This document shows, one piece after another, positions 7,405 to 12,635 of a stretch of 12,635 bases of DNA. Position 1 is the stretch's first letter; each line of letters opens with the position of its first letter. Made by a program: the position numbers and the translations under genes. The notes under the pieces are model-generated. The model searched no databases. It was not told where the DNA came from and was given only the letters and a program-made list of their open reading frames with translations. Origin of the DNA: Verrucomicrobiota bacterium (GTDB lineage Bacteria > Chlamydiota > Chlamydiia > Chlamydiales > JAEYWL01); contig JAEYWL010000131.1 of NCBI GenBank assembly GCA_023428915.1, positions 1-12,635 of the forward strand. Reading direction: 5' to 3'.

Positions 7405-8639
7405 GGAACTGGATTTTGCCAAACTGGCAACGCAAAATTGTCGCTTTAATTGCAGCCATTATTATTTGGGCTTTCGTCAGCCATTCTGTTATAGCAACTA
7501 AAACAGTGGCAGGCGTTCCGATCCGCATTATCAATCTCCCTGCTGATAAAACTGTAGAGGGAATTCTTCCCAACGGATTACTGCATAAACGGGTCACCCT
7601 CACATTAAGCGGTTCTAAGTCGCTTGTAGAAAACCTTGAATCCAGTGATTTAGAAGTCGTGTTGGATGCTACAAATGTGCCTGATGCCTGGATCGTACAA
7701 ATAACTAAAAAAAATTTGGTCAGCCTCAATCCCAGTATTGACCTGGCGCATCACATTACTCAAGTAAACCATCAAGAGTTTGTACTCAAACTCTCCCGTG
7801 TTATCACAGCAAAGATCCCTATTATCTTTACCAATCCAGACGGCTATGCACCCAAAGGCTACCAGTTCTTAAGCATATGGCCGCAAATGTTATTCCATAC
7901 TCTTTCAGGGCCGGAAGAACAGGTAGAACAGCTAAAATCAAAGGGTATTGAGATCACTTTCGATCTCAGTGAAATAACCCTCTCTGATTTAGATTCCATT
8001 CATAGCTCGCAGCAAGGGTTTTATGCCGATGAAATCAGCTACATGGTTCCTGAAAAATGGAAAAAAGTGACCATTCACTTCTTAAATAACGCCGTCCAGG
8101 ACATCAATGATCCCGAAGCAGAGAACTTGCGCATCGACTTTTTACGTAAAGAGTTTATCCCCTTGCAAACGCAAATTCCTGTAAGGGTTTTTTATCCGCT
8201 AAAAAACAGCGATCAAATCAACCCAAAAACTAACGCACTCGCACTCAACAACTTAATAAAACAAAAAAACACTATTCCGATCCTGTCAACTCCCCTGTTT
8301 GCCTATGAAGTGAGCCGTTTATTTTTAGAAGTTGTCAGGGATAATATGGAAATTGCTATTTTAGCTATTCCTATACAAGGTTCGCCTAATCTTCCTTGGA
8401 GCATTCAATTTATTGATCCGCACTATCTTGAGGACAGATATGTTGCCTCTTTGATGTCTCACCACAATTTAAATGCCAATCCCCAAGGCTCGACAGCAAA
8501 ATTAAGAGAAGCGCAATGGCGTACGCGTTTCCGCGATTACATGCAAAAATTAGTGCTCTATAAGTCTCCCTCTCATCGATTACACCTTGATAGTAAACTC
8601 AATAAAGATACTATTGAAGTTTCAGAAGAACAGGGGTAG
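7377..8639 (+). CDS. ybbR: YbbR-domain protein, CdaA regulator
   Basis: YbbR/CdaR proteins are anchored by one helix, expose YbbR repeats outside the cytoplasmic membrane, and modulate the diadenylate cyclase CdaA. This 420-aa protein opens with the family's hallmark NWQRKIVALIAAIIIW (residues 16-31) leading into a single membrane segment (about 20-38), then beta-rich sequence with a first YbbR-like repeat (about 40-135, TVAGVPIRIINLP and later VTLTLSGSK) and a second (about 140-240, containing FHTLSGPEEQVEQLKSKGI). Residues 250-420 lack a domain I can name. The overlap with dacA is 28 nt from this ATG, or 16 nt if the in-frame ATG at 7389 is used; neither has a good ribosome binding site, so the start is uncertain by four codons. 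Pairing with dacA fixes its likely role. Confidence 0.92.
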   Translation: MDYAMEQIIRNWILPNWQRKIVALIAAIIIWAFVSHSVIATKTVAGVPIRIINLPADKTVEGILPNGLLHKRVTLTLSGSKSLVENLESSDLEVVLDATNVPDAWIVQITKKNLVSLNPSIDLAHHITQVNHQEFVLKLSRVITAKIPIIFTNPDGYAPKGYQFLSIWPQMLFHTLSGPEEQVEQLKSKGIEITFDLSEITLSDLDSIHSSQQGFYADEISYMVPEKWKKVTIHFLNNAVQDINDPEAENLRIDFLRKEFIPLQTQIPVRVFYPLKNSDQINPKTNALALNNLIKQKNTIPILSTPLFAYEVSRLFLEVVRDNMEIAILAIPIQGSPNLPWSIQFIDPHYLEDRYVASLMSHHNLNANPQGSTAKLREAQWRTRFRDYMQKLVLYKSPSHRLHLDSKLNKDTIEVSEEQG

Positions 8640-8650
8640 TTAAGGCTGCA

Positions 8651-9784
8651 ATGGCAAAAAAAGTCGTCATTTTAAAATACCAGCTTCAGAATATGGGGGG
8701 CTTAGAGAAATACACCCTGCGTCTTGCCAACCGCTTTGCAGAAAAAAGATGCGACGTCACGATCCTGACAAGCGGCCCTGTCCCTGGTCAGCACGAATCC
8801 TTTGCCGTCCATTCAATATCGGACAAAAAAGCTCTCAGTGTGCATGGCTTAAGGAATTTTGATCTAGCCGCACAACAATGGCTTAACACGCATTCTGCTG
8901 ATGTTATTTTTGGCATGGAACGCAATAGCTTTCAGACCCATTACCGAGCCGGCAATGGAGTGCATGCCGAGTATTTAAAAAAAAGGGGCAGCGTTGAAAG
9001 CTGGTGGAAACGGCTTTCTTTTCGCTACAACCCGCTCCATAGATTCCTATTAAAGCAGGAAAAAAAAGCTTACGAAGACCCTGGATTGCAGGTTTTATTC
9101 ACTAATTCGCGCATGGTTGCCCGTGAAATTCTAGACCACTATGCTGTCCCTCCCTCACGAATACGCCCCATACATAATGGAGTAGAATGGCAAGAAATGG
9201 CGGAAGATTTTGCCATCAGCTTGCAATGCCGGGAAAATACCCTGGCGGATTTAGGCCTTCCCTTAAAACCCCTTCAATTATTGTTTGCAGGCCATGAATA
9301 TAAACGCAAAGGACTGCTGCAACTGTTACAAGCGCTGGCGCAAATCGACACCCCTTTTCACCTTTCTGTCGTAGGCAAAGACAGAAATATTGAAGCCTTT
9401 AAAAAAGCGGCCGCGATGCTAGGTTTAGCTCGTAAAGTAACATTTTTTGGCCCGCAGCCTCAAATTAGGAAATTTTTAATGGCCGCAGATGTTGTCTGCA
9501 TCCCATCCTTATATGACCCATTTGCCAATGTAACTGTGGAAGCACTAGCTATGGGTAATTTTGTAGTCTCTTCGTCATATAATGGGGGCAGCGAGGTTTT
9601 AGAAAATGGCACAGGCACTGTTATAGAACATCTAGACGATCCTCATTCTCTCTGCAGCAGCCTTAAAATTGCTTTTAAGCACCCTAAAACCCAGCTGCAT
9701 GCTATAAGAATCAGGAATAGCATTGCCCATTTGGAGTTTAACAACCAATTAGATAAAATCATTGACGCTACACTGCAAACCTAA
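8651..9784 (+). CDS. GT4-family glycosyltransferase, WaaG-like
   Basis: This 377-aa cytosolic, membrane-associated type enzyme would transfer a sugar from a nucleotide donor, probably to lipopolysaccharide core or another envelope glycan. It shows the GT-B/GT4 plan: an N-terminal acceptor lobe with MGGLEKYTLRLANRF (15-29); a central RAGNGVHAEYLKKR segment (99-112) and SFRYNPLHRFLLKQEKKAY (123-141) reminiscent of WaaG; the lobe link IRPIHNGVEW (171-180); the donor motif FAGHEYKRKGL (212-222); and the C-terminal DPFANVTVEALAMG (289-302). In the last the canonical EX7E first glutamate is Asp289, a substitution common in LPS glycosyltransferases, while Glu297 remains. AAGG at 8642-8645 sits 5 nt before the start. 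It is 11 nt after ybbR and 6 nt before rsmE, hence co-transcribed. The exact sugar and acceptor cannot be read from the sequence. Confidence 0.9.
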   Translation: MAKKVVILKYQLQNMGGLEKYTLRLANRFAEKRCDVTILTSGPVPGQHESFAVHSISDKKALSVHGLRNFDLAAQQWLNTHSADVIFGMERNSFQTHYRAGNGVHAEYLKKRGSVESWWKRLSFRYNPLHRFLLKQEKKAYEDPGLQVLFTNSRMVAREILDHYAVPPSRIRPIHNGVEWQEMAEDFAISLQCRENTLADLGLPLKPLQLLFAGHEYKRKGLLQLLQALAQIDTPFHLSVVGKDRNIEAFKKAAAMLGLARKVTFFGPQPQIRKFLMAADVVCIPSLYDPFANVTVEALAMGNFVVSSSYNGGSEVLENGTGTVIEHLDDPHSLCSSLKIAFKHPKTQLHAIRIRNSIAHLEFNNQLDKIIDATLQT

Positions 9785-9790
9785 ACAATT

Positions 9791-10528
9791 ATGCCGGCTG
9801 AAAGATACTTTACCGATGCCCCCTTTGAAAAGGAGGCGCAAATACATCTCATAGAAAACGAGATGCACCATTTGCTGCATGTGATGCGTGCTAAACCCGA
9901 TGATCAAATTGAGTTAATCAATGGGCGCGGTGATTTTGCCATAGCGAGAGTTGCAGAAATAAAAAAGCACTGCGCTGTCGTTGAAATCATCAGCTCCGCC
10001 CATTATCCCCGGCCTCCTTACCTACTCACACTTGTGCAGGGGCTTCCAAGAAATAATCGCCTTGACACCATTTTAGAAAAGGCTGTTGAGCTGGGTGTCC
10101 ATAAAATAGTGCTTATGGAAACAGAACTATCTGAAAAGCGCATAATGCAAGACAAGCAATTGATACGCTTGCAAACAATATTAATAGCCGCCTTAAAGCA
10201 ATGCGGCCGCCATTACTTGCCGACGCTGGAATTCGGGGGGCGCTTATTGACTTATACAGCACCTGGAATGCCAATTTTTTTTGGCGATATAAGCGCTAAT
10301 GCCCGGCCTTTTGATCAAGCCTGGCAGGCAATTAAGCCTGAACAGCAAGCATCTTTTATAACTGGTCCTGAGAGCGGGCTGACAAGTAAAGAGTGCGCCT
10401 ATTTACGCGAAATCGGCGCTACAGGGGTGCTGCTGAATGACGCGACTCTCAGAACAGATACCGCTTCTATTGTGGCCCTAGGATTAATGGCTTATTGGAT
10501 GCAGTTTAAACCCAAGTTACGCCCCTAA
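9791..10528 (+). CDS. rsmE: 16S rRNA (uracil1498-N3)-methyltransferase, RsmE family
   Basis: RsmE is a SPOUT-class methyltransferase that uses S-adenosylmethionine to methylate N3 of U1498 in 16S rRNA. The 245-aa protein has the N-terminal PUA-like part (RYF, then HHLLHVMRAKPDDQIEL at 26-42) and the SPOUT domain: QGLPRNNRLDTILEKAVELG (83-102), LKQCGRHYLP (135-144), and the knot motifs ITGPESGLTSKE (190-201) and LLNDATLRTDTA (214-225). The last two are normally GPEGG and LRTETA, so the cofactor knot is slightly diverged, but with conservative or single-residue changes. Length is normal. The gene starts 6 nt after the glycosyltransferase with no Shine-Dalgarno. Its final codons (FKPKLRP and stop) lie inside the left arm of a long palindrome, so the 3' end may have been rewritten by the element. 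Confidence 0.92.
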   Translation: MPAERYFTDAPFEKEAQIHLIENEMHHLLHVMRAKPDDQIELINGRGDFAIARVAEIKKHCAVVEIISSAHYPRPPYLLTLVQGLPRNNRLDTILEKAVELGVHKIVLMETELSEKRIMQDKQLIRLQTILIAALKQCGRHYLPTLEFGGRLLTYTAPGMPIFFGDISANARPFDQAWQAIKPEQQASFITGPESGLTSKECAYLREIGATGVLLNDATLRTDTASIVALGLMAYWMQFKPKLRP

Positions 10529-10664
10529 ATCACGCTTGAACATCGCCGAACTTGACAAGTGAAAGGATAAGTCCCGAGAGCCAAGTCGTGACTTGGCCGA
10601 GGGGCTTAGCGTTTCAATTGGCAAGTGCAGGCCTGTTCAAGCGTGATTTAGGGGGCAACTTGGG
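10511..10664. repeat. Long imperfect palindrome between convergent genes, MITE-like
   Basis: The whole 154 bp can fold back on itself. The outer arms CCCAAGTT (10511-10518) and AACTTGGG (10657-10664) pair. After one bulge and one mismatch, 10522-10542 pairs perfectly over 21 bp with 10634-10654 (left arm starting CCCCTAAATCACG, right arm ending CGTGATTTAGGGG). The interior pairs imperfectly (ACTTGACAAGTGAAAGGATAAG against the complement of CTTAGCGTTTCAATTGGCAAGT) down to a central 8-bp stem GCCAAGTC/GACTTGGC with a 2-nt loop. The left arm contains the rsmE stop codon; the stop of the convergent 112-aa ORF is 3 nt outside the right arm. It could end transcription from both sides, but no T tract follows either arm, and its size and graded divergence look more like a MITE or other palindromic repeat. 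Confidence 0.88.
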
Positions 10665-10666
10665 TT

Positions 10667-11005
10667 TTAACCATCCATCAGCCAAACCGCCATCGACAGC
10701 CAGCTGATAATCTTAATGTTAATGAAAAAATGCTCGCTTTTATTTACCCAGTCCGGGAAATCAGCGTTGCTTACTGGCAGGTTGTAAGGGTTGCAATTGC
10801 GTTTCACATCGAAGAAAACCGAATGGCACTCGACTACAAGCTGTAATACCAAAGTAAATGCAATCAAGAACTTATTCAGCCCCATAAAGTAATAGACACC
10901 TGCTAAGATGGACAAGCTAAGAATCGAAGCGGCAATGCAAAAAGTTACAAATTTTTTACATTCTTGCTTGAGCGAACTTTGACAAATTTGACTAGGATAG
11001 TTCAT
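10667..11005 (-). CDS. Small membrane protein, unrecognised
   Basis: This 112-aa ORF has three predicted hydrophobic segments (about 19-41, 44-60 and 94-110) separated by a polar stretch rich in Asn and Pro (RNCNPYNLPVSNADFPDWVN, 69-88). That pattern looks like a real small membrane protein rather than chance, but I recognise no family. There is no clear ribosome binding site; only TAGGTT precedes the ATG on the minus strand. It is convergent with rsmE and ends against the palindrome, so its true C-terminus could have been altered. It could also be a decayed fragment of a longer gene. The AT-rich DNA upstream gives no confident promoter. Confidence 0.5.
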   Translation of the reverse strand: MNYPSQICQSSLKQECKKFVTFCIAASILSLSILAGVYYFMGLNKFLIAFTLVLQLVVECHSVFFDVKRNCNPYNLPVSNADFPDWVNKSEHFFINIKIISWLSMAVWLMDG

Positions 11006-11210
11006 ACAACCTATTTAAAATATACTCTCTAAGTTACTAAAAAACCACTTACAGTAAGCTTGAATGCAATCATTGTACACAATCAAGTTTGAAAAGTAAG
11101 CGTTTTTTTCATCTGTTTTTTATTTTTTTTCACTATCAACGCAAAATATTAAAACACAATAAATTAAGAGCTGCATTTTCTTGTTTTTTTTGCATAAACT
11201 TCGGAAATAA

Positions 11211-11240
11211 TAGTTACAAGGCATTTATGCCTTGTAACTA
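11211..11240. repeat. 14-bp inverted repeat with 2-nt loop
   Basis: TAGTTACAAGGCAT (11211-11224) and ATGCCTTGTAACTA (11227-11240) are perfect inverted copies around TT. No T tract follows on the plus strand, and on the minus strand only a broken TTATTT follows, so a terminator is possible but not convincing. An operator or repeat remnant is equally likely. Confidence 0.7.
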
Positions 11241-11337
11241 CTAGCTAAATGGTTAACTCATGCAAAACAACCTTCTTAGATAATTGAGAATTAGAAAATT
11301 AAAAAACCAAACCGAAAATCAGCTTCAACAGCTTTAA

Positions 11338-11367
11338 CTAACATTACTCAAACTACCCTCCTATAAT
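11338..11367 (+). promoter_or_regulatory. Candidate sigma70-type promoter for the 124-aa gene
   Basis: TATAAT (11362-11367) is a perfect -10 consensus and CTAACA (11338-11343) matches four of six -35 bases at 18-bp spacing. Transcription would start near 11374, giving a leader of roughly 120 nt. It overlaps the hairpin at 11350-11394, so only one of the two readings may be right. A second -10-like TATACT lies at 11464-11469, without a -35. Confidence 0.4.
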
Positions 11368-11394
11368 GTAAATAAATTTACATGTAGTTTTTTT
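11350..11394 (+). terminator. Compound hairpin followed by T residues, terminator-like
   Basis: AAACTAC (11350-11356) pairs with GTAGTTT (11384-11390), and inside it ATGTAAAT (11366-11373) pairs with ATTTACAT (11376-11383) around AA. A 9-nt bulge lies on the left side only. TTTT follows at 11391-11394. The form fits an intrinsic terminator, yet no gene precedes it on this strand, so it might end a small RNA or act as a leader attenuator. Confidence 0.4.
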
Positions 11395-11479
11395 GATATT
11401 TTTCACAAAAATTTAACAAACAAGAAATACAATATTTATAAAAAAGCTTTATTATTATTTTCTTATACTAATTTATAGA

Positions 11480-11485
11480 AAGGAG
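11480..11485 (+). promoter_or_regulatory. Strong ribosome binding site
   Basis: AAGGAG, 7 nt before the ATG at 11493, is the best Shine-Dalgarno in the window and is the main reason to believe the small gene after it is translated. Confidence 0.8.
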
Positions 11486-11492
11486 TTAAATC

Positions 11493-11867
11493 ATGCATGC
11501 CCTATATTCAATGTTTACTGGTAATTCGGACACTATATTAGATATGTACGACTACGGAGGGATTAGCTTTCAAGAAGAAAAAAAAATAAATTCAAGCTTT
11601 TTTTCTTCAGTTGTTGGAAGAAAAAACCCGGAGTACATTAATACTGCACCTTACTGGGCTAAGTTTTCTATTAAGCAAGCTTTAACCAATGCAAAGGAAG
11701 GGGCTGGAGTAGGGTTTCTAGCTGGAGGATTTTTTGCTTATGCCTTTTTAAGAAACCCATCACCCTATACTCCAATCGAAACGCATTTAGCCCGTACCGC
11801 GGGATTTCTGCTTACAACAACCATCGCCGGTGCGATAATAGGCATCAGCACTCATCAAAAAGTATAA
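11493..11867 (+). CDS. Small two-helix membrane protein, hypothetical
   Basis: This 124-aa protein has a polar N-terminal half (1-60, with a tyrosine/aspartate-rich LDMYDYGGISF at 16-26) and two predicted Gly-rich membrane helices, AGVGFLAGGFFAYAFL (71-86) and AGFLLTTTIAGAIIGIS (103-119), joined by a short loop with NPSPYTPIETHLAR (88-101), ending in a short basic tail. I do not recognise a bacterial family. By eye the two-helix part resembles one half of the eukaryotic Tim17/Tim22/Tim23-type proteins, especially the complex I subunit NDUFA11, but the PRAT signature is not present, so this is only a hypothesis. A strong ribosome binding site, own candidate promoter and a strong hairpin after the stop suggest an independent, expressed monocistronic gene. 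Confidence 0.82.
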   Translation: MHALYSMFTGNSDTILDMYDYGGISFQEEKKINSSFFSSVVGRKNPEYINTAPYWAKFSIKQALTNAKEGAGVGFLAGGFFAYAFLRNPSPYTPIETHLARTAGFLLTTTIAGAIIGISTHQKV

Positions 11868-11893
11868 AACCAATAACCTCCATATAGCATTAA

Positions 11894-11927
11894 AGACAAC
11901 CGGTTTAATTTATTAAACCGGTTGTCT
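11894..11927 (+). terminator. Strong hairpin after the 124-aa gene
   Basis: AGACAACCGGTTTAAT (11894-11909) and ATTAAACCGGTTGTCT (11912-11927) form a perfect 16-bp stem with a 2-nt loop, 26 nt past the stop codon. GGAGTTTTGG follows, so the T tract is short and displaced. Its position makes a terminator the best call; it could also be a mobile palindrome. Confidence 0.65.
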
Positions 11928-12221
11928 GGAGTTTTGGACATTTCTTTCCTGACTTGTGCCATTTTTTTAGAGTCTAACAGCACTTCATAGAAAAGCATTG
12001 AAATTCAGATTCTTTGAAATATGCTTGGTGCGATTTGTCGCACTAAGGATGTTTAGTATATGCCTGGAGATCTTTCCATTCGAATTGTGTTCTTTGACTG
12101 TGCTGTGTTCTCCTTAATTGACATTAGATCTCTTGCGTAATTAAAATTTATCTATACACTTCTTTTTTATTAACGAAGAGAATTGGTGTGGAAAAATATT
12201 CAGAGTGATAAGTGAAGTCTA
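11928..12221. other. Non-coding stretch, probably decayed sequence
   Basis: I see no believable gene in these 294 bp. There is a small hairpin at 12025-12046 (GTGCGA/TCGCAC around TTTG). Short minus-strand frames of 23 and 46 codons exist but have no family features. Confidence 0.5.
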
Positions 12222-12344
12222 ATGGTTAACGCAGAGACGGTGAGACGGGGCGACGCAGAGACAACTGAGAATTTGTTGCCAGAACAGGTACTTGATGCTG
12301 CCATTGAAGTGCACCGTACTTTAGGCGGTCCTGGATTATTATAA
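12222..12344 (+). pseudogene. Truncated GxxExxY-family gene relic
   Basis: From the ATG at 12222 a 40-codon frame reads a charged leader (NAETVRRGDAETTEN) and then LLPEQVLDAAIEVHRTLG followed by GPGLL and a stop. The core matches the start of the GxxExxY family, whose members continue with ESxYE and about 80 more residues. Family function is not established; a nuclease-like fold has been proposed. The frame stops exactly where an inverted repeat begins (12339), so the rest was lost or replaced. The leader, coded by GC-rich CGCAGAGACGG-type DNA, is a frequent nucleotide motif in front of such genes. No Shine-Dalgarno is visible. Confidence 0.8.
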
Positions 12345-12475
12345 GGTAGCAAGTCGGGTTTAAATTAGGGATAGTAATCAATTTTGGACAGGGACGTCCC
12401 ATAGATGGGTGGAGCAGAGTAGTCAGTGACTTATAATTTCCTCTGCAACTCTCTGACTCCCCGTCTCTGCGTTAA
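12226..12475. repeat. 15-bp inverted repeat pair B (GxxExxY leader DNA)
   Basis: TTAACGCAGAGACGG at 12226-12240 recurs exactly inverted as CCGTCTCTGCGTTAA at 12461-12475. Both copies are leader DNA of GxxExxY-type genes. The pair is interleaved with the pair at 12339/12523. Confidence 0.85.
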
Positions 12476-12523
12476 ATTCTTTTAAAGAATAGACTTATTT
12501 AAACCCAACTTGCTACCTTCTAA
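12339..12523. repeat. 27-bp inverted repeat pair A enclosing 131 bp
   Basis: 12339-12365 (core GGTAGCAAGTCGGGTTTAAA) matches the reverse complement of 12497-12523 at 25 of 27 positions. The left copy supplies the stop codon of the GxxExxY relic. The enclosed DNA holds a GGGACGTCCC palindrome (12391-12400) and the opposed relic. It may be a small inserted element or an inversion scar. Confidence 0.82.
12423..12473 (-). pseudogene. Second, opposed relic of a GxxExxY leader
   Basis: On the minus strand 12473-12423 reads NAETGSQRVAEEIISH then stop. NAET plus a charged stretch ending in EE-ISH is the usual opening of GxxExxY proteins just before the AIEVH core, which is missing here. It has no ATG and is surely non-functional. 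The call rests on 16 residues and on the shared leader DNA. Confidence 0.45.
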
Positions 12524-12535
12524 GGTCGGATTCGA

Positions 12536-12635
12536 GTTCTTTTCCTCTAGGAGCTCGCACGAAGCCCTGAAAATCAGTAGGCCATATTAATAAATATGAC
12601 CTGCTGATTTTTGCGAGCTCCTAGAGAGAAAAAAC
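12536..12635. repeat. Second long palindrome, reaches window end
   Basis: CTCTAGGAGCTCGCA (12545-12559) pairs perfectly with TGCGAGCTCCTAGAG (12612-12626), and the arms extend outward to 12536 and 12635 with few mismatches. Inside, after a one-sided 10-nt bulge CGAAGCCCTG (12560-12569), AAAATCAG-type sequence 12570-12588 pairs with 12593-12611 (one mismatch, one G-T). The result is a roughly 100-nt hairpin with a 4-nt loop. It may extend beyond the window. It could be a terminator, a MITE or a transposon end. Confidence 0.82.

Larger units (their letters stand above)
11006..11492. other. 487-bp AT-rich region without a visible gene, with hairpins
   Basis: No coding frame here looks real. The stretch holds a 30-nt near-perfect palindrome at 11211-11240, a compound hairpin followed by T residues at 11350-11394, and a TATAAT at 11362-11367 (each listed separately). 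The remainder is T-rich and A-rich runs. It must contain the promoters of the leftward 112-aa ORF and the rightward 124-aa gene, and could encode a small RNA. Confidence 0.5.

Noticed and set aside
6963..7430. 155-codon minus-strand frame opposite dacA
   Set aside because: It mirrors the DisA_N domain coding strand and shows no independent start signal or recognisable fold.
10511..10664. tRNA or structured RNA gene
   Set aside because: The fold is one continuous hairpin with no cloverleaf or conserved T-loop sequence.
11857..11998. 46-codon minus-strand frame starting MLFYEVLLDSKK
   Set aside because: It would run through the strong hairpin and into the end of the 124-aa gene, has no ribosome binding site, and resembles nothing known.
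12096..12170. 23-codon minus-strand frame (MSIKENTAQSK...) as a toxin/antitoxin or leader peptide
   Set aside because: It is too short, has no family resemblance and no clear Shine-Dalgarno; chance is sufficient.
12222..12635. CRISPR array
   Set aside because: The repeats are inverted pairs, not regularly spaced direct repeats, and no cas gene is present.

Overview
This window most likely comes from an environmental, amoeba-associated chlamydia (Parachlamydiaceae-like), judged from gene content and order. A divergent cydA sits near the c-di-AMP synthase/regulator pair dacA-ybbR. From memory, the same genes are close neighbours in Chlamydia (the CT011-CT013 region). Intergenic DNA is AT-rich, and large hydrophobic proteins of no recognised family are present. 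The lineage is an inference; no rRNA or marker gene is available to prove it.

Layout. (1) 1-1043, minus strand: cytochrome bd oxidase subunit I (cydA), cut by the left window edge. (2) 1258-5772, plus strand: three tandem paralogous genes (442, 462 and 500 aa) of a family I do not recognise, each with four predicted N-terminal membrane segments and a long conserved C-terminal part. (3) 5765-10528, plus strand: a tightly packed run of folP (dihydropteroate synthase), dacA (diadenylate cyclase), ybbR/cdaR (its regulator), a WaaG-like GT4 glycosyltransferase and rsmE (16S rRNA methyltransferase). The third paralog overlaps folP by 8 nt, so the unknown family is physically joined to the housekeeping run. 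(4) 10511-10664: a long imperfect palindrome that contains the rsmE stop codon and separates rsmE from a convergent 112-aa membrane ORF. (5) 11006-12221: AT-rich DNA with several hairpins around one 124-aa gene that has a good ribosome binding site and a strong hairpin after its stop. (6) 12222-12635: a repeat-rich scar with a truncated GxxExxY-family relic, an opposed second relic, two interleaved inverted-repeat pairs and a second long palindrome running to the window end.

How the genes fit together. CydA serves microaerobic respiration, FolP folate synthesis, DacA/YbbR c-di-AMP signalling, the GT4 enzyme envelope glycan assembly and RsmE ribosome modification. They look like a co-transcribed run rather than one pathway. 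The three paralogs resemble candidate inclusion-membrane or envelope proteins only in their hydrophobic layout; their function is unknown. The right end looks like decaying accessory DNA built from palindromic repeats and gene fragments.
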